The notes: generated by a model from the sequence alone, not told the origin. A stretch of 64,000 nt of DNA from Streptomyces varsoviensis (GCF_000718635.1 NZ_JOBF01000019.1:62001-126000), one strand, 5' to 3'. Positions 1 to 9,029 are shown, counted from the first letter of the stretch. Numbers and translations: made by a program.

Positions 1-5
1 GTCAT
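1..5 (-). CDS. Start of the next gene of the yhf-type operon (partial)
   Basis: Only an ATG (positions 5-3, minus strand) and two further bases lie in the window. A good Shine-Dalgarno sequence, AGAAGG, sits at 19-14 with an 8-nt spacer. The start is 41 nt past the stop of the PRD gene, so it is very probably co-transcribed with it. The product cannot be read. In the enterobacterial yhf operon the partners are PLP enzymes, a phosphotriesterase homologue and small proteins, so one of these is possible by inference only. Confidence 0.45.
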
Positions 6-46
6 GACTGGGGCCTTCTCTCTGCTGATGGTGTGCGTTCGGACGG

Positions 47-424
47 TCAGGAAGCGGGGGAGTGCTGGGCGAGCACGGCGAGGTGCATACCGAGGAAGTT
101 GATCTCGGACTCCGGGAGCGGGGCGCCCAGCACCCGCTTGGCGCGGGCGGAGATGGCGTGGGCCCGGTCGACGGCGTCGGGGTGCCCGGCCAGCTCGGCG
201 GCCACCTGGTCGTCGGTGAGGAACTGCTCGATCGGCTCCCCGTCCAGCAGCCGGGTGAGGGCCATCATCAGATGGCTGGTGAGCATCCCGGCGGTGTCCT
301 CGGTGACGGTGCGGCCCTCGGAGGAGAGGGCCCGCAGCTCACTGGTCACGAAGTCGGCCACCTCGGGCCGTACCTGACCGCTCTCGCGGAAGAGCTGGAT
401 GCGGAGGGCGAGCTTGTCATCCAT
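47..424 (-). CDS. PRD-domain protein, YhfY-like
   Basis: A 125-residue protein that looks like one free-standing PTS regulation domain (PRD). It is helical, with conserved-type histidines at about H51 (in a TSHLMMAL stretch) and H114 (in GMHLAVL), spaced as in PRD modules that are phosphorylated by PTS proteins. No DNA-binding domain is attached, as in E. coli YhfY (about 120 residues). The ATG at 424 is preferred because GGAAAGG lies just upstream. An in-frame GTG at 439 is the alternative start and sits exactly 7 nt after a TACTGT -10-like element. The gene follows the YhfT-like membrane protein and precedes another gene at the window edge. The family assignment rests on pattern and context, and the biochemical role is unknown. 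Confidence 0.7.
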   Translation of the reverse strand: MDDKLALRIQLFRESGQVRPEVADFVTSELRALSSEGRTVTEDTAGMLTSHLMMALTRLLDGEPIEQFLTDDQVAAELAGHPDAVDRAHAISARAKRVLGAPLPESEINFLGMHLAVLAQHSPAS

Positions 425-439
425 GGTCATCCTTTCCAC

Positions 440-470
440 AAATTCGACAGTAACCAGGATTTTGGATTTT
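440..470 (-). promoter_or_regulatory. Copy 2 of the yhf operator/promoter element
   Basis: Positions 445-470 match 2894-2919 at 24 of 26 bases. On the minus strand the element carries CCAAAATCCTGG and then TACTGT (452-447), followed by 7 nt and an in-frame GTG (439). Unlike the other copy it lacks a recognisable -35 hexamer. It may therefore be an internal operator or a weak internal promoter for the PRD gene. Confidence 0.55.
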
Positions 471-524
471 CGGGAGTGACTTAAGTCCCGATTCGTACGA
501 TCGAGGGCGGCAGCGGACACGCGA

Positions 525-1904
525 TCACCCGGCTATCTTGATCGGGGTGAACAGATGGGCCCAGCTCGCGAGGTTCAGCATGATGCCGACCAGGATCACG
601 GCACACGGCGCCGCCGCCAGCCGCATGACGGGCCGCCCCATGGCCTCGTTCAGCACATAGAGCCCGCCGACCAGCGCCACCCCGACCCCGCCGCCCATAT
701 GCATCCCGGCCAGGATCGAGCCGAACAGCACGGCGATCTCCAGAACCTGGTTGATGGCGTTGCGGATGTGGTCGGAGGCGTCCTGCATGGACGGCACCTT
801 CGCGAAGAGCCGGCCGAGCTGGGAGAGCGCCAGGACCTCCACGCCGAAGACCACCACCCCGGCCACGCCGCCGACCAGCAGGTTCGGCGCCGCTATATAA
901 CCCGCCGCGTACACGAAGTTCATGCCGTTGGTGGCGTAGACGCCGGAGGCCAGCGAGGTCAGGCCGATCAGCGGGATGAAGCCGAAGGTGCGGTAGAAGT
1001 CGATCTGCGCCGCATTGCCCATGTCTCCCTTCTGCACGATGTAACTCGTCGCCTCGCCGCCCGCGAACACCCCGGTAGCGCAGAGCGCGCCCGTCAGCCC
1101 GCCGAGCAGCAGCAGCCACGGCAGATACTTGCGCAGCCGCCTCGCGTTCTCCCCGAAGAGCGAGTCGGCCGCCGACGTGTCGACCACGGGCAACTCCTCA
1201 CCCCTCGCGGCGGCCTCCGCCCGCGCCGTGCGCCGGTTGACGACGTCGCGCCGTACCGCGAAGGCGACCAGCATGGCCATGCCCACGGCCATCGCCAGCG
1301 CTCCCGGGAAGAGGCTCTTCCAGAAGTACGCCGTGGCCAGCATGATCAGGCCCTCGACGGCGAAGGCGATCCCGCCGCGCGCCTTGCCGAACTGGTAGGC
1401 GATGGCCACGGCCGGGAAGAAGGCGAAGAGATACATCACCGGGTCGGACAGCGCCTGCATCGCGGTGAGGAAGTCCACCGGCAGCGCCTGCGCGGCGTCC
1501 GTGGCACCCGCGAGACCGAATATCACCAGCAGCGCCCAGGCCGCGCCCAGCACCGGGGCGAGCCACCGCCGCGGCGCCAGCAGGCCGAGGATGTCGGTCG
1601 GCAGGAAGAGCAGCCAGGGGTTGAGCACACCGGTCGAGAAGGCCATCGGCGCGCCGAGCCCGAAGATGAAGCCGGAGGAGAGGCTGAAGGCGATGGTCGC
1701 GATCTCGCGCCGCTTCATCCGCCCCTGGCGGTAGTCGAGCATGAACGGCCGTACGCCGTCGTGGAAGACGGCCACCGCCATGTTCACCAGCAGCGCCGAG
1801 AGCGCGCAGATGACGACGGTCAGAACGATCTGCGTGGGGGAGAGGCTCAGTGAGTGGTGCCCACCGGCGGCGAGTGCCACCGCCCCCGGCCCTTGGTCGT
1901 ACAT
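525..1904 (-). CDS. YhfT-like integral membrane protein (putative transporter)
   Basis: A 459-residue, strongly hydrophobic protein with roughly ten or more predicted membrane spans, for example around residues 25-47, 68-90, 100-130, 150-175, 180-215 and 270-295, and several in the C-terminal third. Length and neighbours fit the YhfT family (E. coli YhfT is about 430 residues), which has no established substrate. The gene lies 45 nt downstream of the YhfZ-like regulator on the same strand and about 85 nt before the PRD gene, so one operon is likely. The ATG at 1904 has only a weak ribosome binding site. Other polytopic transporter families cannot be excluded from sequence alone. Confidence 0.65.
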   Translation of the reverse strand: MYDQGPGAVALAAGGHHSLSLSPTQIVLTVVICALSALLVNMAVAVFHDGVRPFMLDYRQGRMKRREIATIAFSLSSGFIFGLGAPMAFSTGVLNPWLLFLPTDILGLLAPRRWLAPVLGAAWALLVIFGLAGATDAAQALPVDFLTAMQALSDPVMYLFAFFPAVAIAYQFGKARGGIAFAVEGLIMLATAYFWKSLFPGALAMAVGMAMLVAFAVRRDVVNRRTARAEAAARGEELPVVDTSAADSLFGENARRLRKYLPWLLLLGGLTGALCATGVFAGGEATSYIVQKGDMGNAAQIDFYRTFGFIPLIGLTSLASGVYATNGMNFVYAAGYIAAPNLLVGGVAGVVVFGVEVLALSQLGRLFAKVPSMQDASDHIRNAINQVLEIAVLFGSILAGMHMGGGVGVALVGGLYVLNEAMGRPVMRLAAAPCAVILVGIMLNLASWAHLFTPIKIAG

Positions 1905-1949
1905 AGGGGTCTGCTTTCAGCCGTGCGGATGGTCAAGCAGTGCGGATGG

Positions 1950-2888
1950 TCAGTAGGAGGGGATGCGCTCACCGCGCAGCACCTCGCTCTGCGATGTGGT
2001 GATGACCGACAGATCGAGCGCCTCCCGCACGGCGGTCAGCGCCGCCGCCCCCGCCGCGCGGCCGATGATGGCGGCGCTGGAGTTGCGCAGCGACAGATCC
2101 CGGGTGATCTCGTCCCCGAGCGGCAATATGTCGACCGAAGCGCCGAGTTGGCCATGCGGCACCTCGTCGAGGTTCCACACGGTGGCGTCCAACTGATCGC
2201 TCGCGAAGAGGTCGCCCAACTGCATGTACGAGGTCTCGACCCACTCGATGTCCGTGCGGCCCGCGAAGGCGCGCTCCGTGAGCATCCGCTGGTCCTCGGA
2301 GGAGTGGTCGATCGCGACGCGCAGCCGCTGCTCCAGCGAGGTGCCGTGGCGCAGCAGCATGCCGTGCGCGCCGACGTACGTGGCCGGACCCAGGTCCGCG
2401 ACCAGCTCCAGCGGATGTTCCTCGATGAGCCGGTCGGCGGCGAAGCGGGAGAGGACGACGAGGTCGACCTTGTCCTCCAGCAGGGCGGCTGCGCGGGCGC
2501 TGGCACCGCGCATGAAGGTGATCGCGAAGGGCGCGCCGGCGTCTTCGAAGGCGTCCCGCAGGCCGGTGGCCAGGCCCTCGTAGCGCCGCGAGTAGGGCAG
2601 GGGCATCGCCGCGAGGAGGGTGCCGAGGCCGGCCAGCCGCCACAGTATGGTCCGGTCGGCCCGTACCAGGAAGGTGCCGAGGTGGCCGCGGGCGACCGTC
2701 TCGATCGCGCCCGCCTCCTCCAGCATCTGCAGCGCCGCCTGAACGGTGCCGTTGCCGACGCCGAGCTCTCCGGCGAAGTCGCGGACGCGGGGCAGCCGGG
2801 TGTCCTGCTCGTGGTTGAGCAGCAGGGCCGCGAGCTGCCGGGCAGCCAGGCCATTGCGGGTCAGGAACCGCTCATCAATCCCGTTCAC
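1950..2888 (-). CDS. YhfZ-like GntR-type transcriptional regulator
   Basis: A 312-residue protein. Residues about 15-75 form a winged helix-turn-helix of GntR/YhfZ type (LPRVRDFAGELGVGNGTVQ, then LEEAGAIETVARGHLGTF). The remainder resembles a type 2 periplasmic-binding-protein fold used to sense a ligand. The GTG at 2888 is chosen because a promoter with TTGTCA, a 17-bp spacer and TACTGT ends 7 nt upstream, which places transcription start at the GTG itself (leaderless mRNA). Reading further upstream would run through the promoter. It is the first gene of the minus-strand operon and probably regulates it through the 26-bp element that recurs before the PRD gene. Confidence 0.75.
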   Translation of the reverse strand: MNGIDERFLTRNGLAARQLAALLLNHEQDTRLPRVRDFAGELGVGNGTVQAALQMLEEAGAIETVARGHLGTFLVRADRTILWRLAGLGTLLAAMPLPYSRRYEGLATGLRDAFEDAGAPFAITFMRGASARAAALLEDKVDLVVLSRFAADRLIEEHPLELVADLGPATYVGAHGMLLRHGTSLEQRLRVAIDHSSEDQRMLTERAFAGRTDIEWVETSYMQLGDLFASDQLDATVWNLDEVPHGQLGASVDILPLGDEITRDLSLRNSSAAIIGRAAGAAALTAVREALDLSVITTSQSEVLRGERIPSY

Positions 2889-2924
2889 GCATACGACAGT
2901 AACCAGGATTCTGGATATTGACAA
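2889..2924 (-). promoter_or_regulatory. Promoter with embedded inverted repeat for the YhfZ-like gene
   Basis: On the minus strand: -35 TTGTCA (2924-2919), 17-bp spacer, -10 TACTGT (2901-2896), then 7 nt to the GTG. The spacer holds the inverted repeat CCAG-AATC-CTGG. The 26 bases at 2894-2919 recur at 445-470. This fits an autoregulated housekeeping promoter that gives a leaderless transcript. Confidence 0.65.
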
Positions 2925-3028
2925 GGGGTCCGGAGATGCACTTCGTGATGCTCCGATTAGTGTGATTTCTCCGAGGCGGTCGCGGCGGCAGGGTCCGACG
3001 GCAGGGCTCTGGCAGAAGGAGACCAGGA

Positions 3029-4948
3029 GTGAGCAACCCCGTACCCCCGCGTGGCAACCCCGATCAGCCCTGGCGGGCCGAGGGCACGCCGCCAGCACCG
3101 GGGCCGAAGCGCAAGATGCCCGGCGGCTGGGGCCGGCTGGTCCTCACCGCCATCGCCGTCTTCCTGATCACCGACGTCCTGCTCTCCTTCTTCGGCGGCA
3201 GCGACACCAAGTCGATCTCGTACACGGAGTTCAGCAACCAGCTCAACGCCGACAACATCGCCAAGCTCTACTCCAAGGGCGAGTCGATCCAGGGCGAACT
3301 CAAGGCGAAGAAGCCCATTCCGGATGGCAAGGGCGACTACACGCAGTTCGAGACCCAGCGCCCGGCCTTCGCCAACGACAAGCTCTGGGAGACCCTGGCC
3401 AAGAACAAGGTCACCGTCACCGCCGAGCCGGTCGTCAAGGAACGCAGCTTCCTCTACAACCTGCTGATCTCCCTCGCGCCCATGCTGCTGCTGGTGGTCC
3501 TCTGGATCTTCATCGCCCGCAGGATGCGCGGCGCCATGGGCGGCGGAATGGGCGGCTTCGGCCGCAAGGCCCCGCCCAAGCCCGTGGTGCCCGAAGAGGG
3601 CAAGCGCACCACCTTCGAGGACGTCGCCGGCATCGACGAGGTCGAGGCCGAACTCACCGAGATCGTCGACTTCCTCAAGAACCCCGACGCCTACCGCAGG
3701 CTCGGCGCCCGGATGCCCGGCGGCGTCCTGCTCGCCGGGCCGCCCGGCACCGGCAAGACGCTCCTCGCCCGCGCCGTCGCGGGCGAGGCCGGCGTGCCCT
3801 TCTTCTCCGCCTCCGCCTCCGAGTTCATCGAGATGATCGTCGGCGTCGGCGCCGGCCGGGTCCGGGAGCTGTTCGCCGAGGCCCGCAAGGTCGCCCCCTC
3901 GATCATCTTCATCGACGAGATCGACACCATCGGCCGGGCCCGCGGTGGCGGCGGCATGGGCGGCCACGACGAGCGCGAGCAGACCCTCAACCAGATCCTC
4001 ACCGAGATGGACGGCTTCTCCGGCTCCGAAGGCGTCGTCGTCATCGCCGCCACCAACCGCGCGGACATCCTCGACAAGGCCCTCACCCGCCCCGGCCGCT
4101 TCGACCGCACCGTCACCGTCAGCCCGCCGGACCGTGACGGCCGCGAAGCGATCCTGCGCATCCACACCCGCCGCATCCCGCTCGCCGACGACGTGGACCT
4201 CGCCCAGGTCGCCCGTACGACCCCCGGCATGACCGGAGCCGACCTGGCCAACCTCGCCAACGAAGCGGCGCTCCTCGCCGTCAAGCGCAAACAGTCGGTC
4301 GTCGGCCCCGCCGAGTTCTCCGACGCCCTGGAGAAGGTCCAGCTCGGCGCCGAACGGCCCTTGGTGATGCCCGCGGAGGAACGGCGCCGCACCGCCTTCC
4401 ACGAGAGCGGCCACGCCCTGCTCGGCATGCTCCAGCCCGGCGCCGACCCCGTCCGCAAGATCACCATCGTGCCCCGCGGCAGGGCGCTCGGCGTCACCCT
4501 CTCCACCCCCGACGCCGACCGCTACGCCTACACCGAGGAGTACCTGCGCGGACGGATCATCGGCGCGCTCGGCGGCATGGCGGCCGAGCAGACCGTCTTC
4601 GGAGTGATCACCACCGGCGCCGAGAACGACCTGGAGCAGGTCACCGGGATCGTCCGCGGCATGGTCGGCCGCTGGGGGATGAGCGAGCGCGTGGGCCGCC
4701 TCACGGCCATCCCCAGCGACGCCCAGCAGGCGTACGGGCTCTCCGCCGCCCCCGCCACCCTGGACGCCGTCGACAACGAGATGCGGCGCATCGTCGACGA
4801 CTGCTACGAGGAGGCGTGCCGCCTGCTGACCGAGCACCGGGCGCAGCTCGACGCCCTGGCCGAGGCGCTGCTCGCCAACGAGACCCTGGAGGAGGATGAG
4901 GCGTACCGCGTCGCCGGGATCACCCGTCTCGACAAGCCCGTGGGCTGA
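3029..4948 (+). CDS. ftsH: FtsH-type ATP-dependent zinc metalloprotease
   Basis: A 639-residue membrane-anchored AAA+ protease that degrades membrane and soluble proteins. Visible in order: membrane span about 34-55, extracytoplasmic region, second span about 145-163, Walker A GPPGTGKT (237-244), Walker B IIFIDEID (292-299), second region of homology with [19 protein letters not shown] (about 342-360), and zinc site HESGH (458-462). [10 protein letters not shown] further on supplies the usual third ligand region. The GTG at 3029 is preceded by AGAAGGAG with an 8-nt gap. Streptomyces carry more than one FtsH, and this N-terminus is the shorter proline-rich type, so it may be the second paralogue. 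It is divergent from the yhf operon and convergent with the methyltransferase. Confidence 0.93.
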   Translation: MSNPVPPRGNPDQPWRAEGTPPAPGPKRKMPGGWGRLVLTAIAVFLITDVLLSFFGGSDTKSISYTEFSNQLNADNIAKLYSKGESIQGELKAKKPIPDGKGDYTQFETQRPAFANDKLWETLAKNKVTVTAEPVVKERSFLYNLLISLAPMLLLVVLWIFIARRMRGAMGGGMGGFGRKAPPKPVVPEEGKRTTFEDVAGIDEVEAELTEIVDFLKNPDAYRRLGARMPGGVLLAGPPGTGKTLLARAVAGEAGVPFFSASASEFIEMIVGVGAGRVRELFAEARKVAPSIIFIDEIDTIGRARGGGGMGGHDEREQTLNQILTEMDGFSGSEGVVVIAATNRADILDKALTRPGRFDRTVTVSPPDRDGREAILRIHTRRIPLADDVDLAQVARTTPGMTGADLANLANEAALLAVKRKQSVVGPAEFSDALEKVQLGAERPLVMPAEERRRTAFHESGHALLGMLQPGADPVRKITIVPRGRALGVTLSTPDADRYAYTEEYLRGRIIGALGGMAAEQTVFGVITTGAENDLEQVTGIVRGMVGRWGMSERVGRLTAIPSDAQQAYGLSAAPATLDAVDNEMRRIVDDCYEEACRLLTEHRAQLDALAEALLANETLEEDEAYRVAGITRLDKPVG

Positions 4949-4994
4949 CGAGGACCCCGGCGGCCCGGCGTACCGCCATCCGGACCAGGGCCGA

Positions 4995-5822
4995 TCAGAC
5001 CAGGGCGATCAGGTAACGGAAGACATTGGGCATCCAGACCGTGCCGTCCTCCCGCAGATACGGGTGGAGCGACTCGGTCAGCTCCTTCACCACCTGCGCC
5101 TGGTCGGTCGCCCGCGCCGCCGCGTCGAACGCGCCCGTGGAGAGCAGGCCCCGTACCGCGCAGTCCATGTCCGCGTAACCGAACGGGCACGCCACCCGCC
5201 CCGAACCGGCCGGGCGCAGCCCCGCCAGACGGGCCAGGTTCTCCAGGTCGTCCCGGCCGCTCGGCCGCCACCGCGCGGGCGCGCACATGGGGTCCGCCAG
5301 CCGGGCCGCGACCCGCAGCGCCCCAGACGTCGAGCACCGCTCCTGGGGGCCCCACCCGGCCAGTACGACCGGGGAGCCCCGCTCCGCGCGAGCCGCCGCC
5401 TCCGCGAGCGCAGTCGACATGGTCCGGGCGCTGCCGCCCGCGCAGTACAAAGGGTCGAAGGCGGTCACCATATTGAAGGCTGCCCCGCTCGGGTCCGTGA
5501 CGCATCCGGGACCGCCGTGCCCCAGGCGCGTACCGTCCGCCGGCGTGCGCTCCGGGAGCAGCCGCTGCCGGGCCAGCTCCAGCCGCCGGTCGTCCGGGTC
5601 GACCCCGCTCACCGTCGCGCCCCGCGCCGCCGCCATCAGCAGCGCCAGCCCGGAGCCGCAGCCCAGGCTGAGCAGCCGGGTCCCGGACCCCACCTCCAGC
5701 CGTTCGTAGACCGCCTCGTAGAGCGGTACCAGCATCCTTTCCTGGATCTCGGCCCAGTCACGGGCCCGCTCCTGGGGTGCGCGAAAGTCCTGGTGATGCC
5801 GCCGCACGAGCGTGGATGTCAT
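4995..5822 (-). CDS. Class I SAM-dependent methyltransferase
   Basis: A 275-residue protein with a Rossmann SAM-binding motif I, LLSLGCGSGLAL, at about residues 48-59, and an acidic motif II, VSGVDPDD, that should hold the ribose hydroxyls. The C-terminal half is less typical and includes a cysteine-containing stretch. The substrate is unknown. It is divergent from proS, from which a 190-bp intergenic region separates it, and convergent with ftsH. It may be a small-molecule methylase of the kind annotated simply as methyltransferase domain 25. Confidence 0.75.
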   Translation of the reverse strand: MTSTLVRRHHQDFRAPQERARDWAEIQERMLVPLYEAVYERLEVGSGTRLLSLGCGSGLALLMAAARGATVSGVDPDDRRLELARQRLLPERTPADGTRLGHGGPGCVTDPSGAAFNMVTAFDPLYCAGGSARTMSTALAEAAARAERGSPVVLAGWGPQERCSTSGALRVAARLADPMCAPARWRPSGRDDLENLARLAGLRPAGSGRVACPFGYADMDCAVRGLLSTGAFDAAARATDQAQVVKELTESLHPYLREDGTVWMPNVFRYLIALV

Positions 5823-5999
5823 CGAAAGCGCCCCAATCCGCCGAGAGACGTGATGTATTCAAGATTCGCCGCCCCCGTGTACGCCGTCGTGCGCGCAGTT
5901 GTGGAACACCCCCGTATGCCAGGGAACTCCGCATCCGCCGACTCGTCCAGTGGGGGATGCCCCCCTGGGAGCGATTCACGCTCTGTCGCGGGTGCCCCG

Positions 6000-6012
6000 T
6001 ACCATTCCCGCC
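6000..6012 (+). promoter_or_regulatory. -10 element of proS (leaderless geometry)
   Basis: TACCAT at 6000-6005 is followed by 7 nt and the ATG of proS, with no Shine-Dalgarno sequence between. The -35 is not clear (TTCACG lies 19 bp upstream). Confidence 0.45.
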
Positions 6013-7425
6013 ATGGCAAAGGCTCCCGTTCTCACCCCTCAGGCGGATGACTTCCCCCGCTGGTACCAGGACCTGATCAACAAGGCCGAGCTGGCGGACA
6101 ACGGACCGGTGCGCGGCACCATGGTCATCCGACCGTACGGGTACGGGATCTGGGAGCGCATGCAGCAGAGCATGGACGCGCGCATCAAGGACGCCGGCGC
6201 CCAGAACGCGTACTTCCCGCTGCTCATCCCGCAGTCCTACCTGACGAAGGAAGCCGAGCACGTCGAGGGCTTCGCGCCCGAGCTGGCCGTCGTCACGCAC
6301 GGTGGCGGCAAGGAGCTGGAAGAGCCGGTCGTCATCCGGCCCACCTCGGAAACGATCATCAACGAGTACTTCTCGAAGTGGGTGCAGAGCTACCGCGACC
6401 TCCCCCTGCTGATCAACCAATGGGCCAACGTCGTGCGCTGGGAACTCCGTCCGCGCCTCTTCCTGCGGACGAGTGAATTCCTCTGGCAGGAGGGCCACAC
6501 CGCGCACGCCACCTACGAGGACGCCCGGGACTTCGCGGCCCTCATCCACCGCCGGGTCTACGCGGACTTCATGGAGAACGTCCTCGCCATGGACGTCGTC
6601 CTCGGCCGCAAGACGCCCAAGGAGCGCTTCGCGGGCGCCATCAACACCCTGACCCTCGAAGGCATGATGGGCGACGGGAAGGCCCTCCAGATGGGGACGA
6701 GCCACGAGCTCGGCCAGAACTTCGCCAAGGCGTTCAACACCCAGTACCTCTCCAAGGACGGGCACCAGGAGCACGTCTGGCAGACCTCCTGGGGCTCCAC
6801 CACCCGCATGGTCGGCGCCATGGTGATGATGCACGGCGACGACAACGGACTGCGGGTGCCGCCGCGCCTCGCCCCCGTCCAGGCCGTCGTCCTCGCGATC
6901 AAGGGCGACGAGGCCGTCGCCAAGGTCCGCGAGATCGGCGACCTGCTGGCTGCCGCGGGCATCCGCGTCCAGGTCGACGACCGCGTCGACACCCCCTTCG
7001 GGCGCCGCGCGGTCGACTGGGAGCTCAAGGGCGTGCCCGTACGCATCGAGGTCGGCCCGCGCGATCTGGAGAACGGCACCGCGATGCTCGCCCGCCGCGT
7101 TCCGGGCGGCAAGGAGCCCGTACGCCTGGAGGGGCTGGCCGATCTGCTCCCGAAGATCCTCGAAGAGGACCAGGAGACGCTGCTGCGCCAGTCGCGGGAG
7201 CGCCGGGAGTCCCGTACGGCCGAGGTGACGACCGTCGCGGAGGCGGCCGAGGTGGCGGCCGGCGGCGGCTGGGCGCGCATCCCGTGGGCCGATCTGGGCC
7301 CGGCGGGCGAGGCGGCCCTCGCCGAGCAGGCGGCGTCCGTGCGGTGCCTGGTGGCCGAGGACGGGTCGGTGCCGGACGCGGACGACGCCCCGGGTACTGT
7401 CGCCATCGTCGCGCGCGCCTACTGA
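6013..7425 (+). CDS. proS: Prolyl-tRNA synthetase, archaeal/eukaryote-like type
   Basis: A 470-residue class II aminoacyl-tRNA synthetase that charges tRNA-Pro. It begins near the FPRWYQDLI motif typical of ProS type 3. Class II motif 2 is visible around VVRWELRPRLFLRTSEFLWQ, with an upstream RPTSE motif. The anticodon-binding domain (about 270-370) is followed by the type-3 zinc-like C-terminal domain. The editing domain of bacterial-type ProS is absent, and the length agrees with the compact type. The start at 6013 gives the family's usual N-terminus; reading further upstream would cross the probable promoter. Confidence 0.95.
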   Translation: MAKAPVLTPQADDFPRWYQDLINKAELADNGPVRGTMVIRPYGYGIWERMQQSMDARIKDAGAQNAYFPLLIPQSYLTKEAEHVEGFAPELAVVTHGGGKELEEPVVIRPTSETIINEYFSKWVQSYRDLPLLINQWANVVRWELRPRLFLRTSEFLWQEGHTAHATYEDARDFAALIHRRVYADFMENVLAMDVVLGRKTPKERFAGAINTLTLEGMMGDGKALQMGTSHELGQNFAKAFNTQYLSKDGHQEHVWQTSWGSTTRMVGAMVMMHGDDNGLRVPPRLAPVQAVVLAIKGDEAVAKVREIGDLLAAAGIRVQVDDRVDTPFGRRAVDWELKGVPVRIEVGPRDLENGTAMLARRVPGGKEPVRLEGLADLLPKILEEDQETLLRQSRERRESRTAEVTTVAEAAEVAAGGGWARIPWADLGPAGEAALAEQAASVRCLVAEDGSVPDADDAPGTVAIVARAY

Positions 7426-7549
7426 GACTCCGGCCCTACCCGGGGTTACGTCCCGGCTTGGGAACGGGTGCGCGACTTCTCCGCACATGGGCGCGCCCGC
7501 CCTCGTCGGGACGCATGAGCGTGAACTGACTGGTACGTGCAAATTATTT

Positions 7550-7583
7550 GGGATGGCCCGGTATCGGAACACCGGGCCATCCC
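7550..7583 (+). terminator. Perfect 13-bp inverted repeat between proS and the SprT-like gene
   Basis: The arms GGGATGGCCCGGT (7550-7562) and ACCGGGCCATCCC (7571-7583) are perfectly complementary around an 8-nt loop, preceded by an A/T-rich patch (AAATTATTT). It lies 125 nt past the proS stop and only 17 nt before the SprT-like start. It could be a proS terminator without a U-run, or a regulatory hairpin for the next gene. Confidence 0.6.
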
Positions 7584-7599
7584 GGCTCGTTGTCACGAC
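7566..7599 (+). promoter_or_regulatory. Candidate ECF-type promoter of the SprT-like gene
   Basis: GGAAC (7566-7570), a 17-bp spacer and CGTTGT (7588-7593) resemble ECF sigma factor promoters (GGAAC, then CGTC/CGTT). Six bases later comes the GTG start, so the mRNA would be leaderless. The -35 lies in the loop of the 13-bp hairpin. The match is tentative. Confidence 0.3.
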
Positions 7600-8190
7600 G
7601 TGAGCACGACACCGCCTGTTCTCGCCGCCGAACTGGCGCTCGCCTGGGCCGACATTCAACGGCACCACCCCGAGCTGCCGGACCTGGCCGCGCCCGAATC
7701 CCTGATCGGAGAGTCCTCGTCCGCCTGTGGCGCGGAGCTCTCCTTCGAACGGCTGCTGCATGAGGCAGTCCACGGCATCGCCGCCGCCCGCGGCGTCCGC
7801 GACACCTCACGCGCCGGCCGCTACCACAACCGCCGATTCCTGGCGATCGCCGAGGAGTTGGGCCTGGACCACTCCGAGGAGCCGCATCCCAGCAGCGGTT
7901 TCTCGCTGGTCGTGCTCAACCCCGAGGCCCGAAAGCGCTACCGCCCGACCATCGAGAGACTCCAGCGCGCGCTCAAGGCCCACACCGTCGCCACCACCGC
8001 CGACACCTCCCGTACGTTCCGGGGACCCGCCGCCCGGCACGGCTCGTCCGGCGGCGGGGTGCGAGTGAAGGCCGTGTGCGACTGCGGCCGGAATGTCCGT
8101 GTGGTGCCATCGGTGCTGGCGCAGGCGCCGATCATGTGCGGCGGCTGCGGACAGCCGTTCCGCATCCCCGAGGCACTGGCGGTCGGCTGA
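7600..8190 (+). CDS. SprT-like zinc metalloprotein
   Basis: A 196-residue protein with a metallopeptidase-like HEAVH motif (H54, E55, H58), a downstream YHNRRF histidine (about 76) suitable as third ligand, and a C-terminal zinc ribbon with C160, C162, C180 and C183. This architecture is that of SprT-like proteins, related to the DNA-protein crosslink protease Spartan, although bacterial members are mostly uncharacterised. The GTG at 7600 is chosen because a longer reading would cross the hairpin at 7550-7583. No Shine-Dalgarno sequence is visible, so translation is probably leaderless. Confidence 0.75.
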   Translation: MSTTPPVLAAELALAWADIQRHHPELPDLAAPESLIGESSSACGAELSFERLLHEAVHGIAAARGVRDTSRAGRYHNRRFLAIAEELGLDHSEEPHPSSGFSLVVLNPEARKRYRPTIERLQRALKAHTVATTADTSRTFRGPAARHGSSGGGVRVKAVCDCGRNVRVVPSVLAQAPIMCGGCGQPFRIPEALAVG

Positions 8191-8346
8191 TCGGCCGCCG
8201 TGTGGCAGAATGGACAGCTGTACTCGACAGTCGCACAGGATCCCTCTCTCCTCCGGCTGACGCGTCCATCGGGCAGATCGGGTACCGCAACCCCACGTGG
8301 CATCTCGTTGTGCCCAACCACGTCAAGACCAGGAGACACCACTTCC

Positions 8347-8787
8347 GTGGCAGTCAAGATCAAGTTGAAGCGTCTGGGCAAGATCCGTTCGCCTCACTAC
8401 CGCATCGTCGTCGCCGACTCCCGCACCCGCCGTGACGGCCGGGCCATCGAGGAGATCGGCCTGTACCACCCGGTCCAGAACCCGTCGCGCATCGAGGTCG
8501 ACTCGGAGCGGGCTCAGTACTGGCTCGGCGTCGGCGCGCAGCCGACCGAGCCCGTCATGGCCATCCTCAAGGTGACCGGCGACTGGCAGAAGTTCAAGGG
8601 CCTGCCCGCCCCGGCCCCGATGCTGGTCGCCGAGCCGAAGGCCGACAAGCGCGCCCTCTTCGAGGCCGCCGCCAAGAGCTCCGGCGACGAGCCGAAGGGT
8701 GAGGCGATCACCCCGAAGGCGAAGAAGTCGGAGAAGAAGGACGAGGCGGCCGAGGCCACCGCGTCCACCGAGTCGACCGAGGCCTGA
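8347..8787 (+). CDS. rpsP: 30S ribosomal protein S16
   Basis: A 146-residue S16. The first 80 residues are the conserved domain ([20 protein letters not shown] onward). The last 55 form a charged Lys/Glu/Ala tail, usual in actinobacteria. The GTG at 8347 follows the AGGAG-containing leader by about 12 nt. The leader (8191-8346) has a CAGAAT -10-like element near 8207. First gene of the rpsP-KH-rimM-trmD-rplS operon. Confidence 0.96.
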   Translation: MAVKIKLKRLGKIRSPHYRIVVADSRTRRDGRAIEEIGLYHPVQNPSRIEVDSERAQYWLGVGAQPTEPVMAILKVTGDWQKFKGLPAPAPMLVAEPKADKRALFEAAAKSSGDEPKGEAITPKAKKSEKKDEAAEATASTESTEA

Positions 8788-8789
8788 GG

Positions 8790-9029
8790 ATGCTCGAGGA
8801 AGCCCTCGAGCATTTGGTGAAGGGCATCGTCGACAACCCCGACGACGTACAGGTCGCCTCGCGCGTCCTGCGCCGCGGGCGCGTTCTGGAGGTCCGGGTG
8901 CACCCCGACGACCTCGGCAAGGTGATCGGCCGCAACGGCCGTACCGCGCGTGCCCTGCGCACCGTCGTAGGGGCGCTCGGTGGCCGCGGCATCCGCGTCG
9001 ACCTCGTCGACGTGGACCAGGTCCACTGA
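8790..9029 (+). CDS. KH-domain RNA-binding protein
   Basis: A 79-residue protein that is essentially one KH domain with the GRNG signature loop in [14 protein letters not shown]. It starts 2 nt after rpsP, so translation is coupled. The family (KhpA-like) binds RNA and typically lies between rpsP and rimM in Gram-positive bacteria. It may act in ribosome assembly or as a global RNA chaperone. Confidence 0.9.
   Translation: MLEEALEHLVKGIVDNPDDVQVASRVLRRGRVLEVRVHPDDLGKVIGRNGRTARALRTVVGALGGRGIRVDLVDVDQVH

Noticed and set aside
5899..6012. Extended proS start
   Set aside because: The upstream codons cross a TACCAT -10 element and do not match ProS proteins.
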